Of a DNA stretch of 64,000 nt, positions 26,254-35,085 are shown piece after piece; the first letter of the stretch is position 1; every line of letters begins with the position of its first letter. The position numbers and the translations under genes were made by a program. The notes under the pieces were generated by a model that saw only the letters and a program-made list of their open reading frames with translations, was not told the origin of the DNA and made no database searches. Source of the DNA: Treponema sp. (GTDB lineage: Bacteria > Spirochaetota > Spirochaetia > Treponematales > Treponemataceae); assembly GCA_004554075.1 (NCBI GenBank), contig SFOB01000003.1, positions 62,001-126,000 on the forward strand. The letters run 5' to 3'.

Positions 26254-27412
26254 AGATTACCCCGCCGCCAGCAATCACGCCATCAATATAAAGTACTGCC
26301 GACTGGCCAGGCGCAACTGCGCGCTGCGGCTCTGCAAAAGTAATCTTCCATGGCTGTCCGCGGTATTCTGTCTTATCACCTTCATCAGGAATATAACGTT
26401 CTACACGGGCAGCAGCCGGCTTACTAGCCAGTCTGATTTTTACCATTGCATCAAAAGCTTCTTTTGGTTCAACCCCTGCCGGCCACACAAAATCATCAGC
26501 TATAAGAGCATTAGAATTAAGAGCCTCATTCGGAGCAAGAACTACAACATTATTCTTAGCATCAATTGAATGAACATAAACCGGATAGTTAACCGCAACT
26601 CCAAGGCCACGGCGCTGACCAACGGTATAATGCTCAATTCCCCTGTGCTGGCCAAGAACATGACCATCCAGGTCAATTATATCTCCAGGAACCGAAGGCT
26701 TATCAGAAAAAAGAACATCAAAGTATTCTTCTCCAACAAAGTCCTGGCTTTCCTCGCGGTTTGCCGCTTCAAGATTAGCTTCTTTTGCAAGAGCAATAAC
26801 ATCAGCCTTTTTCATTGCAGCCAGAGGGAAACGAACCTTTTCCAGAGTTTCAGAAGAAACACGGTACAAAAAGTAAGTCTGGTCTTTTGAAATATCTGTA
26901 GCAGTAGAAATCATGCAAGGTCTGGCATCAGTTCCAAAAAGCCCCTGATCCGGACGAACTATTTTTGCATAATGACCTGTACAGAAATAATCATATTTGA
27001 TTCCTAGCTTTTCAATTCCCGCAAGAAGAGCTCCAAACTTAATCAGCATATTACAGCGGATACAAGGATTTGGCGTACGGCCCTTTCTGTATTCAGACTT
27101 GAAATATTCAAGAATTTCCTGCTTGTAAGTTTCTTTTACATCGATTACGTGATATTCAATTCCGTGCGCATCGCAGAAACGCTGACACTCTTCAATGTTT
27201 TCTTCCTCACCAGGCCCAAAGCAGGCCTCGCGGGTTTTTGTCCCTGTATTAATTTCCGGGAGACTTCCATCCCAGAGCGACATTGTTGCACCTATAACTT
27301 TGCAGCCCTTCTGTAAAAGAAGCAGTGCAGTGAGCGTAGAATCAACTCCGCCCGACATTCCCACAACAACTGTATCTCCGGCCTTAGGCATTTCCTGCAT
27401 TACGTAATTCAT
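26237..27412 (-). CDS. mnmA: tRNA-specific 2-thiouridylase MnmA
   Basis: Makes 2-thiouridine at wobble position 34 of Lys, Glu and Gln tRNAs, taking sulfur from a persulfide relay. The 391-residue protein has the PP-loop SGGVDS at residues 20-25 for ATP, the catalytic-cysteine motif NPCIRCN, CTGHYAK, and DQTYFLYRV. The region after the PP-loop holds an acidic insert (GPGEEENIEE) seen in some MnmA branches. TAGGC lies before the first ATG; Met5 or Met8 are less likely starts. The 3' end overlaps the convergent amidohydrolase gene. Confidence 0.93.
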   Translation of the reverse strand: MNYVMQEMPKAGDTVVVGMSGGVDSTLTALLLLQKGCKVIGATMSLWDGSLPEINTGTKTREACFGPGEEENIEECQRFCDAHGIEYHVIDVKETYKQEILEYFKSEYRKGRTPNPCIRCNMLIKFGALLAGIEKLGIKYDYFCTGHYAKIVRPDQGLFGTDARPCMISTATDISKDQTYFLYRVSSETLEKVRFPLAAMKKADVIALAKEANLEAANREESQDFVGEEYFDVLFSDKPSVPGDIIDLDGHVLGQHRGIEHYTVGQRRGLGVAVNYPVYVHSIDAKNNVVVLAPNEALNSNALIADDFVWPAGVEPKEAFDAMVKIRLASKPAAARVERYIPDEGDKTEYRGQPWKITFAEPQRAVAPGQSAVLYIDGVIAGGGVIFKAIY

Positions 27413-27460
27413 ATTGCCTACTATACCACAAGGTTGGAAGTTAGAAAAGTATATAGGGAA

Positions 27461-27565
27461 GGAGGGGAAGGCCTTCCCCTCGCTCCAGCCCGCTTCGCGG
27501 TCTTACGCTACCCCTTCTCCTAGGGGGACGCAACAAGTTGCTTACCCCCTAAGACCCCGCCTTTA
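27461..27565 (+). repeat. GC-rich dispersed repeat, copy B
   Basis: Same orientation as copy A: hairpin GGGGAAGGCCTTCCCC, then CTCGCTC, a core different from copy A (CAGCCCGCTTCGCGGTC), then GCTACCCCTTCTCCTAGG and a C-rich tail. A separate unrelated hairpin (TTGCCAGT 27589-27596 with ACTGGCAA 27613-27620) follows. Nothing else is seen between mnmA and the lipoprotein gene. Confidence 0.75.
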
Positions 27566-27639
27566 AGCTTGGCTGATTAATTATTGAATTGCCAGTCGGA
27601 TAGATATTTCTTACTGGCAATCCTGCAAATATTGCTTAT

Positions 27640-28209
27640 TTATTTAACAGTAATTTTTCCGAAATAAACAACAATATTACTTACTGCTGCATAGCCATTT
27701 TCTGCATCCTGTACTACTGGCTGAACCGCAACACAAACATCTGTATCACTTGCCTTATTCCACTGAGTTTCAACAAAGTGACTTGCAGTTACTGCTGTAG
27801 GTGCTGTTGGAAGAGGTTTATAAGTTCCTACTTCATAAATCTTAGCAGGAGATTCACTATTGTTGTCCATCAAAGAAACAAAGAATTGACAATCAGAAAG
27901 TTTTGACTGTCCAGCTTCTGCAAATACTTTACATTCTGCTGTTGTTTTTCCTTTAAGATTTAATGCTTCTGGCAATGCAATCCAAGTATTATATCCATCA
28001 GGTGTTACTTTCAAATATTTCTCGCCACTAACTTCAACAACTTCACCAGCATTTCCTGTATATGTTGCTGGATCAAATACTACGATTTCTGTTGTTTCTT
28101 CAGCTCCACCTGAAACCAAACCATTATTACCAGTTGGTTGGCCACAACTAACAAAAGCCATAGATGCGATAAGTGCAATTGCACCCAAAAGTACTTTTAA
28201 TTTTTTCAT
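27640..28209 (-). CDS. Small lipoprotein, unknown function
   Basis: A 189-residue lipoprotein: MKKLKVLLG start, hydrophobic core, lipobox FVSC. The mature part is short, rich in beta-forming residues and aromatics (YNTWIALPEALNLKG, CQFFVSLMD, NIVVYFGKITV). That looks like a single beta-sandwich, perhaps carbohydrate-binding, but no family is recognised. The ATG at 28209 is chosen because AGGAGG lies eight bases before it. An ATG 18 bases further upstream overlaps that site. A promoter is visible upstream. Confidence 0.65.
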   Translation of the reverse strand: MKKLKVLLGAIALIASMAFVSCGQPTGNNGLVSGGAEETTEIVVFDPATYTGNAGEVVEVSGEKYLKVTPDGYNTWIALPEALNLKGKTTAECKVFAEAGQSKLSDCQFFVSLMDNNSESPAKIYEVGTYKPLPTAPTAVTASHFVETQWNKASDTDVCVAVQPVVQDAENGYAAVSNIVVYFGKITVK

Positions 28210-28256
28210 TTTTTTAATCCTCCTCAAATGAAAAACTTTTTAATTTTTGTAAGTTC

Positions 28257-28286
28257 ATTATTATTTGCATGTTAAAATTTTTTCAA
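28257..28286 (-). promoter_or_regulatory. Promoter of the small lipoprotein gene
   Basis: On the minus strand TTGAAA (28286-28281), an 18-base spacer and AATAAT (28262-28257). It lies about 50 bases before the chosen ATG. Confidence 0.5.
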
Positions 28287-28412
28287 ATGAAATTTGTCTT
28301 TTTCGGGGGAAGATAAGGAAACCCCCTTAATCAGTTAAACGTTTTACACAATTAAATTGCACTCCATAAGATATTTCCCCTATGCTTTTTTTTAAATTTT
28401 TAAATATCTTTT

Positions 28413-28441
28413 TTGCACTTTCAATGTTAAAATATTATTAA
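28413..28441 (+). promoter_or_regulatory. Promoter of the DHH phosphoesterase gene
   Basis: TTGCAC (28413-28418), a 17-base spacer and TATTAA (28436-28441), 28 bases before the ATG, which has GAGGG as ribosome site. Confidence 0.55.
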
Positions 28442-28469
28442 TCCAAATTGATTTAGAGGGTAAAATAAT

Positions 28470-29396
28470 ATGGCAATGAGACTTGTTACACGTTCAGATT
28501 TTGATGGACTGGCTTGTGGAGCCCTGCTTCTTGAAGCCGGTATTATTGACCACTGGAAGTTCGCTCATCCAAAAGATTTACAGGATGGCCTTGTTCCAAT
28601 AGACAGCAACGACTGTCTTGCAAACGTCCCTTTTGTAGAAGGCTGTGGACTCTGGTTCGACCACCACTCAAGCGAATTTGAGCGTAATCAGCTCGAAGGT
28701 AAATACAAGGGAGAAAGCCGCATTACTCCTTCCTGCGCCCGCATTATTTATGAATACTATGGTGGAAAAGAAAAGTTTCCTAACTTTGATGATATCATGG
28801 TAGCTGTAGATAAAGTCGATTCTGGAAATCTCACAATCGATGAAATTCAGAATCCAAAAGGCTGGATTCTCGTAGGTTTCCTTATGGACCCTCGTACAGG
28901 TCTTGGCCGCTGGCGTGAATTCACTGTTTCTAACTATCAGCTGATGGAAAAGCTCATGGTTGCCTGCCGTGATAAATCTACTGATGAAATTCTTGCTATG
29001 CCGGATGTAAAAGAAAGAATCGAAGTTTACAACGAGCAGACAGAAAAATTTAAGGAAATGGTAAAGGCTCATACCACTGTAGAAGGAAATCTTATCATTT
29101 CTGATTTACGTGGAGTAGATCCTATTTATACCGGAAACCGCTTCATGATTTACTCTATGTATCCAGACCAGAATATTTCTGCATGGATTGTAAGCGGACG
29201 CGGCGGTCAGGGCTGTTCTGCAGCAGTAGGCTACAGCATCCTGAACAAAACAAGCAAAGTAAACGTTGGAAGCCTTATGCTTAAATACGGTGGCGGCGGA
29301 CATGAAAAAGTAGGTACCTGCCAGTTCACAAACGAGAACATGGATACAGAATTACCTAAAATGCTGGCTGAGCTTAAGGCCATGGCAAACGCTTAA
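28470..29396 (+). CDS. DHH-family phosphoesterase
   Basis: A 308-residue cytoplasmic protein. The DHH motif lies at residues 64-66 (LWFDHHSSE), preceded by the metal-binding RSDFDGLACG near the N-terminus. The DHHA1 glycine motif GGGGHEKVGTC lies near 272-282. Family members include exopolyphosphatases, nanoRNases and cyclic-dinucleotide phosphodiesterases. Which of these applies here cannot be told, and the N-terminal RSDFDGLAC variant suggests a poorly studied subgroup. It is a single gene with its own promoter and a terminator-like hairpin 45 bases downstream. Confidence 0.8.
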   Translation: MAMRLVTRSDFDGLACGALLLEAGIIDHWKFAHPKDLQDGLVPIDSNDCLANVPFVEGCGLWFDHHSSEFERNQLEGKYKGESRITPSCARIIYEYYGGKEKFPNFDDIMVAVDKVDSGNLTIDEIQNPKGWILVGFLMDPRTGLGRWREFTVSNYQLMEKLMVACRDKSTDEILAMPDVKERIEVYNEQTEKFKEMVKAHTTVEGNLIISDLRGVDPIYTGNRFMIYSMYPDQNISAWIVSGRGGQGCSAAVGYSILNKTSKVNVGSLMLKYGGGGHEKVGTCQFTNENMDTELPKMLAELKAMANA

Positions 29397-29409
29397 AATA
29401 CTGCTGAAT

Positions 29410-29438
29410 TTGGCAAAAAACTAAATAATTGATACAAT
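29410..29438 (+). promoter_or_regulatory. azlCD promoter
   Basis: TTGGCA (29410-29415), a 17-base spacer and TACAAT (29433-29438): one mismatch to consensus in each box. The predicted start falls inside the hairpin that follows. Confidence 0.6.
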
Positions 29439-29440
29439 GG

Positions 29441-29469
29441 AAAGGCTGTCAAAGGTGACAGCCTTTTTT
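29441..29469 (+). terminator. Intrinsic terminator between DHH gene and azlC
   Basis: AAAGGCTGTCA pairs with TGACAGCCTTT around AAGG, followed by TTT. It ends the DHH transcript and lies directly at the start point predicted for azlC. Confidence 0.85.
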
Positions 29470-29481
29470 AATGGTGTACTT

Positions 29482-30258
29482 ATGAAGAATAAAGTTTTTC
29501 TCGAAGGCATGCGAGACGGCCTTCCTATCGGCCTTGGATATTTTGCAGTAGCCTTTTCACTTGGTATTGTTGCACGTAATGCAGGTCTTACTCCCCTTCA
29601 GGGCTTCATTGCAAGCTTTTTTAATGTAGCCTCTGCCGGTGAATATGCTCTCTTTACTTCAATCCAGCAGGCTGCTTCTTTACTTGAAATTGCAGTGATT
29701 ACTCTCGTAGTAAATGCCCGCTATCTCCTTATGAGTACAGCACTTACACAACGTTTTGATCCAAAAACTCCATTGATTCACCGCTTTTTTGTAGGCTTTG
29801 GAGTAACCGATGAAATCTTTGGAATTACAATCGCACGTCCTGGTTTTATCAATCCAGTATATAATTATGGTGCTCTCCTTGTTGCAGTTCCTCTCTGGAG
29901 CATTGGAACCTCTCTTGGAATTATTGCCGGAAACTTTTTGCCTGCCCGTGTAGTAAGTGCTCTTTCTGTCGCACTTTACGGAATGTTCCTTGCAATTATT
30001 GTTCCACCTGCTAAAAAGAATATTGTTATTATGATTTCTGTAATTGTCAGCTTTGCTGCAAGCTTTGCCTGTACCAAACTACCGTTAGTTAGTCAGCTTT
30101 CAGGCGGTACAAGAACAATTATCCTTACAGTTGTAATCTCAAGCATTGTTGCTTTAATTAAACCGATTTCAGAAAATGAAGATACAATGAATGAAAGGTC
30201 CCTGAGCGGAGCCGAAGGGCCGATCGAAAACACAACTAAAATCTCGGAGGAAGAATAA
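29482..30258 (+). CDS. azlC: AzlC-family branched-chain amino-acid exporter subunit
   Basis: Large subunit of a two-part exporter for branched-chain amino acids and analogues. The 258-residue protein starts KNKVFLEGMRDGLPIGLGYFAVAFSLG, the family's conserved N-terminal segment, and has about six membrane helices. A conserved NARYLLMS motif lies near 80. A cytoplasmic tail of about 30 residues is extra. I choose the ATG at 29482, because the earlier in-frame ATG at 29437 lies in the terminator and would add residues coded by its stem. The ribosome site (GGTG) is weak. azlD overlaps it by one base (TAATG). Confidence 0.9.
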   Translation: MKNKVFLEGMRDGLPIGLGYFAVAFSLGIVARNAGLTPLQGFIASFFNVASAGEYALFTSIQQAASLLEIAVITLVVNARYLLMSTALTQRFDPKTPLIHRFFVGFGVTDEIFGITIARPGFINPVYNYGALLVAVPLWSIGTSLGIIAGNFLPARVVSALSVALYGMFLAIIVPPAKKNIVIMISVIVSFAASFACTKLPLVSQLSGGTRTIILTVVISSIVALIKPISENEDTMNERSLSGAEGPIENTTKISEEE

Positions 30259-30566
30259 TGACAGCTTATACATACGCATCAATTTTCACTGCTTTTATTG
30301 TTTCATATCTGATTCGAGTTCTTCCTCTTACCTTAATTCGTAAACCTATTAAAAACAAATTCATAAAATCCTTTCTCTACTATGTGCCTTATATAACTCT
30401 TTCTGTCATGACCTTCCCTGCAATTGTAGATGCAACCCAGTCTCCTATAGCAGGTATTATCGCACTGGTAGCAGGAATCATTTTATCTTATATCGGACTC
30501 GGACTTTTTCCAGTAGCCTGTGCCTGCTGTGCCGTTGTATTTGCGGCCGAGTTCTTTTTGGTGTAA
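30258..30566 (+). CDS. azlD: AzlD-family transporter small subunit
   Basis: A 102-residue membrane protein with about four helices, the partner needed by AzlC. The motif FTAFIVSYLIRVLPLTLI at the N-terminus and YVPYITLSVMTFPAI in the middle are typical of AzlD. GGAGGAAG inside the end of azlC is the ribosome site, and the start overlaps the azlC stop, so the two subunits should be made together. Confidence 0.9.
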   Translation: MTAYTYASIFTAFIVSYLIRVLPLTLIRKPIKNKFIKSFLYYVPYITLSVMTFPAIVDATQSPIAGIIALVAGIILSYIGLGLFPVACACCAVVFAAEFFLV

Positions 30567-30596
30567 AATTATTTATTCTCGTTCAAAGGAATTCCT

Positions 30597-31505
30597 ATGA
30601 AGAATATTTTATGTTCTGGAAATGTCTCTGTAGATATTAAGGCCTATTCTGCCGAAGTAGATGAAACCGAAGCCTATCGCGAAGGTTCAATTGAACTTGT
30701 TCCCGGTGGTGTTGGCCGCGGAATGGCAATCAATCTTAAACACCTTGGATTTAACACCTTTATTCATTCAGTTGTTGGAAAGGATATTTTTGGTGAATAT
30801 CTTAGAAAGGGTCTTGAAGAAGAAGGCATAAGAACTGATTTACTAAGCGAAAGTCCTGAACGTAAAACCGCACTTTTTTCAGTTATGGCAAGCCGTGGAA
30901 AAAGCGCAACCTGTATTTACTCAACTTCTGTATTAAAAGAAATTGTCTTTAATGAACAGGTAGAAAAAGTAATCAAAGAAAATGATATTTCTGCTTTTGT
31001 AATGGACTCTAACCTTTCAGAAGAGACACTGGAAAATTTTTATAATTATAAAAAGAATCATCCTGAAATATTTATATTCCAGAACGCAACAGCTCCAGAC
31101 ATTGCCCGCAAAACCATGAAATATGCAAATCTTATAGATTTATTCGGCTGCAATGAATATGAAGCTGCTTCTATCCTTGGAGAAAAATCCGTACTTCCAG
31201 ACCTAACTACCGTTAGTAAGTTTAAACAATTGGGATATAAAAACTTTATAATCACTTTTGGCCAGCAGGGAGTAATGGTTACTATTGGGGAAGAAACATG
31301 GAATGAACCTCCTTACACTCCTTCAGAGATTGTAGACACTATTGGTGCCGGAGATGCTTTTGCCTCAGGATTTTTAATGGGCTTCCTGGAAGGAGATCCT
31401 GTAAAACGCTGCATTCATTATGGTCTTGCCTGTGCTAAAGAAACCCTTCTTACCCGCCAGACTGTAAGCAACAAACTCTCAAAAAGCTTCCTGGAAAGCT
31501 ACTAA
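30597..31505 (+). CDS. PfkB-family carbohydrate/nucleoside kinase
   Basis: A 302-residue ribokinase-fold kinase. The N-terminal signature VPGGVGRGMAINLKHLG and the C-terminal signature DTIGAGDAFASGFLMG (anion hole and catalytic Asp) are both intact. LFGCNEYEAASILGE in the middle resembles the pseudouridine kinase/ribokinase N-x-x-E element. The substrate is not settled; pseudouridine or a sugar is possible. It lies 30 bases after azlD on the same strand with AAGGAATTCCT before the ATG, so it may be read from the azlCD promoter. Confidence 0.82.
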   Translation: MKNILCSGNVSVDIKAYSAEVDETEAYREGSIELVPGGVGRGMAINLKHLGFNTFIHSVVGKDIFGEYLRKGLEEEGIRTDLLSESPERKTALFSVMASRGKSATCIYSTSVLKEIVFNEQVEKVIKENDISAFVMDSNLSEETLENFYNYKKNHPEIFIFQNATAPDIARKTMKYANLIDLFGCNEYEAASILGEKSVLPDLTTVSKFKQLGYKNFIITFGQQGVMVTIGEETWNEPPYTPSEIVDTIGAGDAFASGFLMGFLEGDPVKRCIHYGLACAKETLLTRQTVSNKLSKSFLESY

Positions 31506-31511
31506 TTTTGT

Positions 31512-31539
31512 GTCATTGTCGGGCTTGACCCGACAATCT
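31512..31539. repeat. Short palindromic repeat (TTGTCGGG type), second copy
   Basis: Identical to 23271-23298 over all 28 bases: stem ATTGTCGGG/CCCGACAAT, loop CTTGA. It supplies the -35 box of the promoter that follows. Confidence 0.85.
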
Positions 31540-31554
31540 ATCCTTCTCTATAAT
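31525..31554 (+). promoter_or_regulatory. Repeat-derived promoter of the HAD gene, leaderless start
   Basis: TTGACC (31525-31530) lies inside the palindromic repeat. An 18-base spacer leads to a perfect TATAAT (31549-31554). The ATG of the HAD gene begins only seven bases after the -10 box, where transcription would start, and no ribosome site is present. Confidence 0.6.
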
Positions 31555-31560
31555 TTCCCC

Positions 31561-32208
31561 ATGTTCGACTATTTATTCTTCGACCTGGACGGCACTCTCA
31601 CAGACCCGGCACTTGGAATCACAAATTCTTTTATTTATGCCCTTAAATATTTTGGCCTGGAAATTCCTTCTTATGAAACTTTATGCACCTTTATAGGTCC
31701 ACCACTCCCGGACACCTTCAAAAATCTTCTTGGTTTTTCAGAAGAAAAAGCTGCAGAAGGTGTAAAAAAGTACCGTGAATATTTTGCTGAAAAAGGCCTC
31801 TTTGAAAATTCTGTATATCCTGGAATCCCGGAACTTCTTGCAGAACTTAAAGAAAATGGCAAAAAACTTGTTGTTGCCACATCAAAACCTGAAGAATTTT
31901 CTGTAAAAATCATTGAGCATTTTGGCCTTTCTCAATATTTTGAAAATGTCTGCGGCAGCCTGATGGACGAAAGCCGCAGTAAAAAAGACCAGGTTATTGA
32001 ATACGCAATTGAAAGAAATCACATAAGCGATAAATCAAAAATCCTGATGATCGGTGACCGCAAGCATGATATTCTGGGCGCAAAAAAAGTCGGCCTCAAA
32101 TCCTGTGGAGTTCTCTTTGGCTATGGAAGCCGCCAAGAACTAGAAGAAGCTGGTGCCGACTTTATTGCAGAAAATGTTTCACGATTAGACAAAATCTGCC
32201 TGCAGTAA
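31561..32208 (+). CDS. HAD-superfamily phosphatase, phosphoglycolate-phosphatase-like
   Basis: A 215-residue HAD hydrolase. Motif I is FFDLDGTLTD with Asp8 (nucleophile) and Asp10. Motif II is VVATSKP, motif III the Lys of SRSKKDQ, motif IV MIGDRKHDILGAK. The cap is the small helical type between motifs I and II, as in Gph-like enzymes, and GPPLPDTF is common in that group. The substrate is unknown. The ATG at 31561 is chosen. An in-frame ATG at 31510 would code MSLSGLTRQS from the repeat. No ribosome site precedes 31561, and the promoter position implies a leaderless mRNA. Confidence 0.85.
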   Translation: MFDYLFFDLDGTLTDPALGITNSFIYALKYFGLEIPSYETLCTFIGPPLPDTFKNLLGFSEEKAAEGVKKYREYFAEKGLFENSVYPGIPELLAELKENGKKLVVATSKPEEFSVKIIEHFGLSQYFENVCGSLMDESRSKKDQVIEYAIERNHISDKSKILMIGDRKHDILGAKKVGLKSCGVLFGYGSRQELEEAGADFIAENVSRLDKICLQ

Positions 32209-32218
32209 AACCCGTAAA

Positions 32219-33346
32219 CTACTGAAAGATAATTCCGCTTACATCTACTCCAAGACCTGTGAGGACAGATGCCATTGTTTCTGTAGTAGCCCAAATATCA
32301 GGTTCGTAGCCTTTTCCATCACCAAGATAGTTTGACGGAAGATCTTTTCTGAAATTTGAATAACCAAAATAAATTCCAACATTCAATTTTTCATCATTAT
32401 ATAACTGACAATTTCCATAATTTTGCATTCCACCTGAATGTGTTCCCACAAGCAGGCACTTAAATCTTAATCCATCAACACCAAAAATATGCCATGATTC
32501 ACCAGAACTAAAGCTCCAGTTATCCTGCAGTACAATTACGGTTCCCTTATATTTAAGTTTATTCAAATCTCTTCTTAAGAGAATCTGTGGAAAATCTGAA
32601 CCGCCATGATTTGATCTTGAATCAAGAATTATAAAATCTTTTTTTACAGCCTTTAGGGCTACCTGCTGCAGATTTTTATTGTACAAATCATTTTCTACTC
32701 CACAACCTGTAAATCTTACGTAATAAGAATTTGAAGTCTCTTTTTCAAAATATATATTTGCAGGATCTTTACTTCTTTTACTACCTTCATCATAAGCAGT
32801 ATTCTGATTATATGAAAACTCCCTTACATTAAGCTGAAAATGGCAGTCTTCTATATATTTATCTAATAATGTTTTTAAATCCTTTGTGTTATTAATTTTA
32901 TAAAATTGTTTTTTATTAAAACCTTTTTTCTTCATATCAGAAAAACCTGCATATTTTGAACTTAGCTTTTCCCAAATAAAATCCAGATCAGCTTGTGTAA
33001 CAGGAATATTTACATTAACTAATTCTGGAAAATACTTTTCCATAAATCCTTCAGAAAGAAAAGCGGAATCTTTTTTAGTATCTGGATTTATACCAATATT
33101 AAAATCTTCCTTTTTAAGAAACTCTATAATTCCATCTTTACAGGATGATTCATATGCATTTCTATAACTTGAACGGCCTTGCCATGCAAATACCATAGTT
33201 CCAATCAGATTCTTATATGTTTCTGGAGCATCAGTAACTATATAATATACATACTGTTCATAAGGAAATTCCTGAACATCCCAGTCATTTGCAAAAACAA
33301 TTGTGCTCAGCATTAAGACAATTGCCAATAAACTTTTTCTTTTCAT
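32219..33346 (-). CDS. S41-like serine protease, exported
   Basis: A 375-residue exported protein with a signal peptide ending near VFAND. The C-terminal half resembles the tail-specific protease (S41) core: DFIILDSRSNHGGSD (the typical D-x-R-x-N-x-GG strand), then FSSGESWH, where the Ser before GE is the likely nucleophile, and LLVGTHSGGMQNYG. No PDZ domain is evident, and the N-terminal 200 residues are not recognised. Whether it cuts protein tails or has another role is unclear. It is divergent from the GH43 gene and ends 10 bases from the convergent HAD gene. Confidence 0.7.
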   Translation of the reverse strand: MKRKSLLAIVLMLSTIVFANDWDVQEFPYEQYVYYIVTDAPETYKNLIGTMVFAWQGRSSYRNAYESSCKDGIIEFLKKEDFNIGINPDTKKDSAFLSEGFMEKYFPELVNVNIPVTQADLDFIWEKLSSKYAGFSDMKKKGFNKKQFYKINNTKDLKTLLDKYIEDCHFQLNVREFSYNQNTAYDEGSKRSKDPANIYFEKETSNSYYVRFTGCGVENDLYNKNLQQVALKAVKKDFIILDSRSNHGGSDFPQILLRRDLNKLKYKGTVIVLQDNWSFSSGESWHIFGVDGLRFKCLLVGTHSGGMQNYGNCQLYNDEKLNVGIYFGYSNFRKDLPSNYLGDGKGYEPDIWATTETMASVLTGLGVDVSGIIFQ

Positions 33347-33382
33347 ATTATAACTCCTTTTTTTTTATTATTTTTATAATAA

Positions 33383-33426
33383 ACTAACGTTAGTAAGTTT
33401 ACAAGGTTTTTATTTCTCAGTATTCT
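33383..33426 (+). promoter_or_regulatory. GH43 promoter and palindromic operator candidate
   Basis: The perfect palindrome ACTAACGTTAGT (33383-33394) lies between two divergent genes. TTTACA (33398-33403), a 17-base spacer and TATTCT (33421-33426) follow. The GH43 ATG is 12 bases after the -10 box with no ribosome site, so its leader would be very short. Confidence 0.45.
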
Positions 33427-33438
33427 ATTAAAAGAAAC

Positions 33439-35085
33439 ATGAAGAAAAATTGTAAAAACTACCGAACATTAGTTTTTCTGACAGCAATATTCTCTTTACT
33501 ATTTCTTAGCTCTTGTAAAAGGAAATCACAAATGACCCAAAAGGCAAATTCATCATCAGACACAATACCAATGAAAACAGCTTCATCATACATCATACCT
33601 GCAGACTTCCCGGACCCGGATATTATCCGAGTTGATGACACCTACTACATGGTAAGTACAACAATGCACTTTATGCCTGGCTGCGTAATCCTCCGCTCTC
33701 ATAATCTGTTAGACTGGGAACATGCAGCATACGTATACGATGAGCTTGAAATGACAGAAAAAGAGACTCTGGCTGATAACAAGGGAGCCTACGGAAAAGG
33801 AATGTGGGCAGCCTGTATTCGTTACAATAATGGCAAATTCTACATTTCTTTTGTCGCAAATGACACAGGAAAGACTTATTTATTTACTTCTGAAAAAATC
33901 GAAGGGCCATGGCAGCGCTCAGAGATAAAAGGCTTTTATCACGATATGTCACTGCTTTTCGATGACGATGGCAAGATTTACTGCGTAAGCGGAAACATGA
34001 ATATCCATCTTACAGAAATGGAACCAGATCTCTCAGGACCAAAGGCCGGCGGAATAAATAAGGTAATTATTCAGGATGATCCGGAAAAAGTCATTCTTGG
34101 CTATGAAGGAAGCCATATCTACAAAATAAATGGAAAATACTACATAACCTTCATTCATATGCCAAAAGGAAGAATGCGAACCGAAGCCTGTTACGTTTCA
34201 GATAAAATTGACGGCCCATATACCGGAAAGGATGTTTTATGCTCAGATCTGGCAAACTGGAACAGCGGAACAGCACAGGGAGGTTTAGTAGAAGCACCAA
34301 ACGGAAACTGGTACTCAATTGTCTTTCAAGACCATGGAGCACTGGGAAGAATCCCGGTTTTACTACCTGTAAAGTTCCTTGATGATTTCCCTGTATTTGG
34401 AGCCGCTGGATTTGCCCCAAAACAGATAAATGTTCCTGATTTATGTCCGGATTATCAGTATAAGCCGCTTTACAGTAATGACTTTACAAATCCAGCCTGG
34501 CAGTGGAATCATATTCCGAATAAAGCTCTGGTTGAATTAAAATCTGATATTTTCACTGTAAAAACAGATAAAGTCTGCAAAAACGTAGTTCAGGCTGCAA
34601 ATACCCTGACACAAAGAACTTTCACAGAACATTGTGCCGGAAGCATAGAAATCGATGCTTCCAATATCAATGAAGGAGATATTACAGGCTTATGCGCTCT
34701 TGAAGGTGAATATGGATTTATAGGAATTACAAAAAAGAATGGAAAATACAAACTTATTACTGCAGAACACAAGATTCCTTATAGTCCATGGTCTATGGGA
34801 GTATTTGATGATGAAGAGCCTGTAATTACTGCAGAAAGAGAACTTTCTTCTCCAAAACTCAAATTAAAAGCCACATTTAATCTGGAACATACAAAAGAGA
34901 ATGTTCAGTTTGCATTTGCAGATATTTCTGACGAAAAAGGTAGATTTGAGGATTTTGGAGAGCCAGTAAAGCTTCGATACACTCTGGATCAGTTTGTTGG
35001 AGTAAGATTTGCACTATTCTGCTATTCTACAGAAAAAGCAGGTGGAAAGGCAGTATTTAAGGAGTTTAAGCTTGAATTACTATAA
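33439..35085 (+). CDS. GH43 beta-xylosidase/arabinofuranosidase-like lipoprotein
   Basis: A 548-residue lipoprotein (lipobox LSSC, Cys26), likely releasing xylose or arabinose from hemicellulose oligosaccharides. The five-bladed propeller starts with FPDPDIIRVDDTYY (Asp59/Asp61 area, catalytic base), continues with YHDMSLLFDDDGK (Asp169, the pKa-tuning Asp) and GYEGSHIYK (Glu223, proton donor). A beta-sandwich domain of about 200 residues (about 345-548), of the type found at the C-terminus of GH43 xylosidases, follows. Family and anchoring are clear, exact substrate is not. The next gene starts inside its last codons. Confidence 0.88.
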   Translation: MKKNCKNYRTLVFLTAIFSLLFLSSCKRKSQMTQKANSSSDTIPMKTASSYIIPADFPDPDIIRVDDTYYMVSTTMHFMPGCVILRSHNLLDWEHAAYVYDELEMTEKETLADNKGAYGKGMWAACIRYNNGKFYISFVANDTGKTYLFTSEKIEGPWQRSEIKGFYHDMSLLFDDDGKIYCVSGNMNIHLTEMEPDLSGPKAGGINKVIIQDDPEKVILGYEGSHIYKINGKYYITFIHMPKGRMRTEACYVSDKIDGPYTGKDVLCSDLANWNSGTAQGGLVEAPNGNWYSIVFQDHGALGRIPVLLPVKFLDDFPVFGAAGFAPKQINVPDLCPDYQYKPLYSNDFTNPAWQWNHIPNKALVELKSDIFTVKTDKVCKNVVQAANTLTQRTFTEHCAGSIEIDASNINEGDITGLCALEGEYGFIGITKKNGKYKLITAEHKIPYSPWSMGVFDDEEPVITAERELSSPKLKLKATFNLEHTKENVQFAFADISDEKGRFEDFGEPVKLRYTLDQFVGVRFALFCYSTEKAGGKAVFKEFKLELL

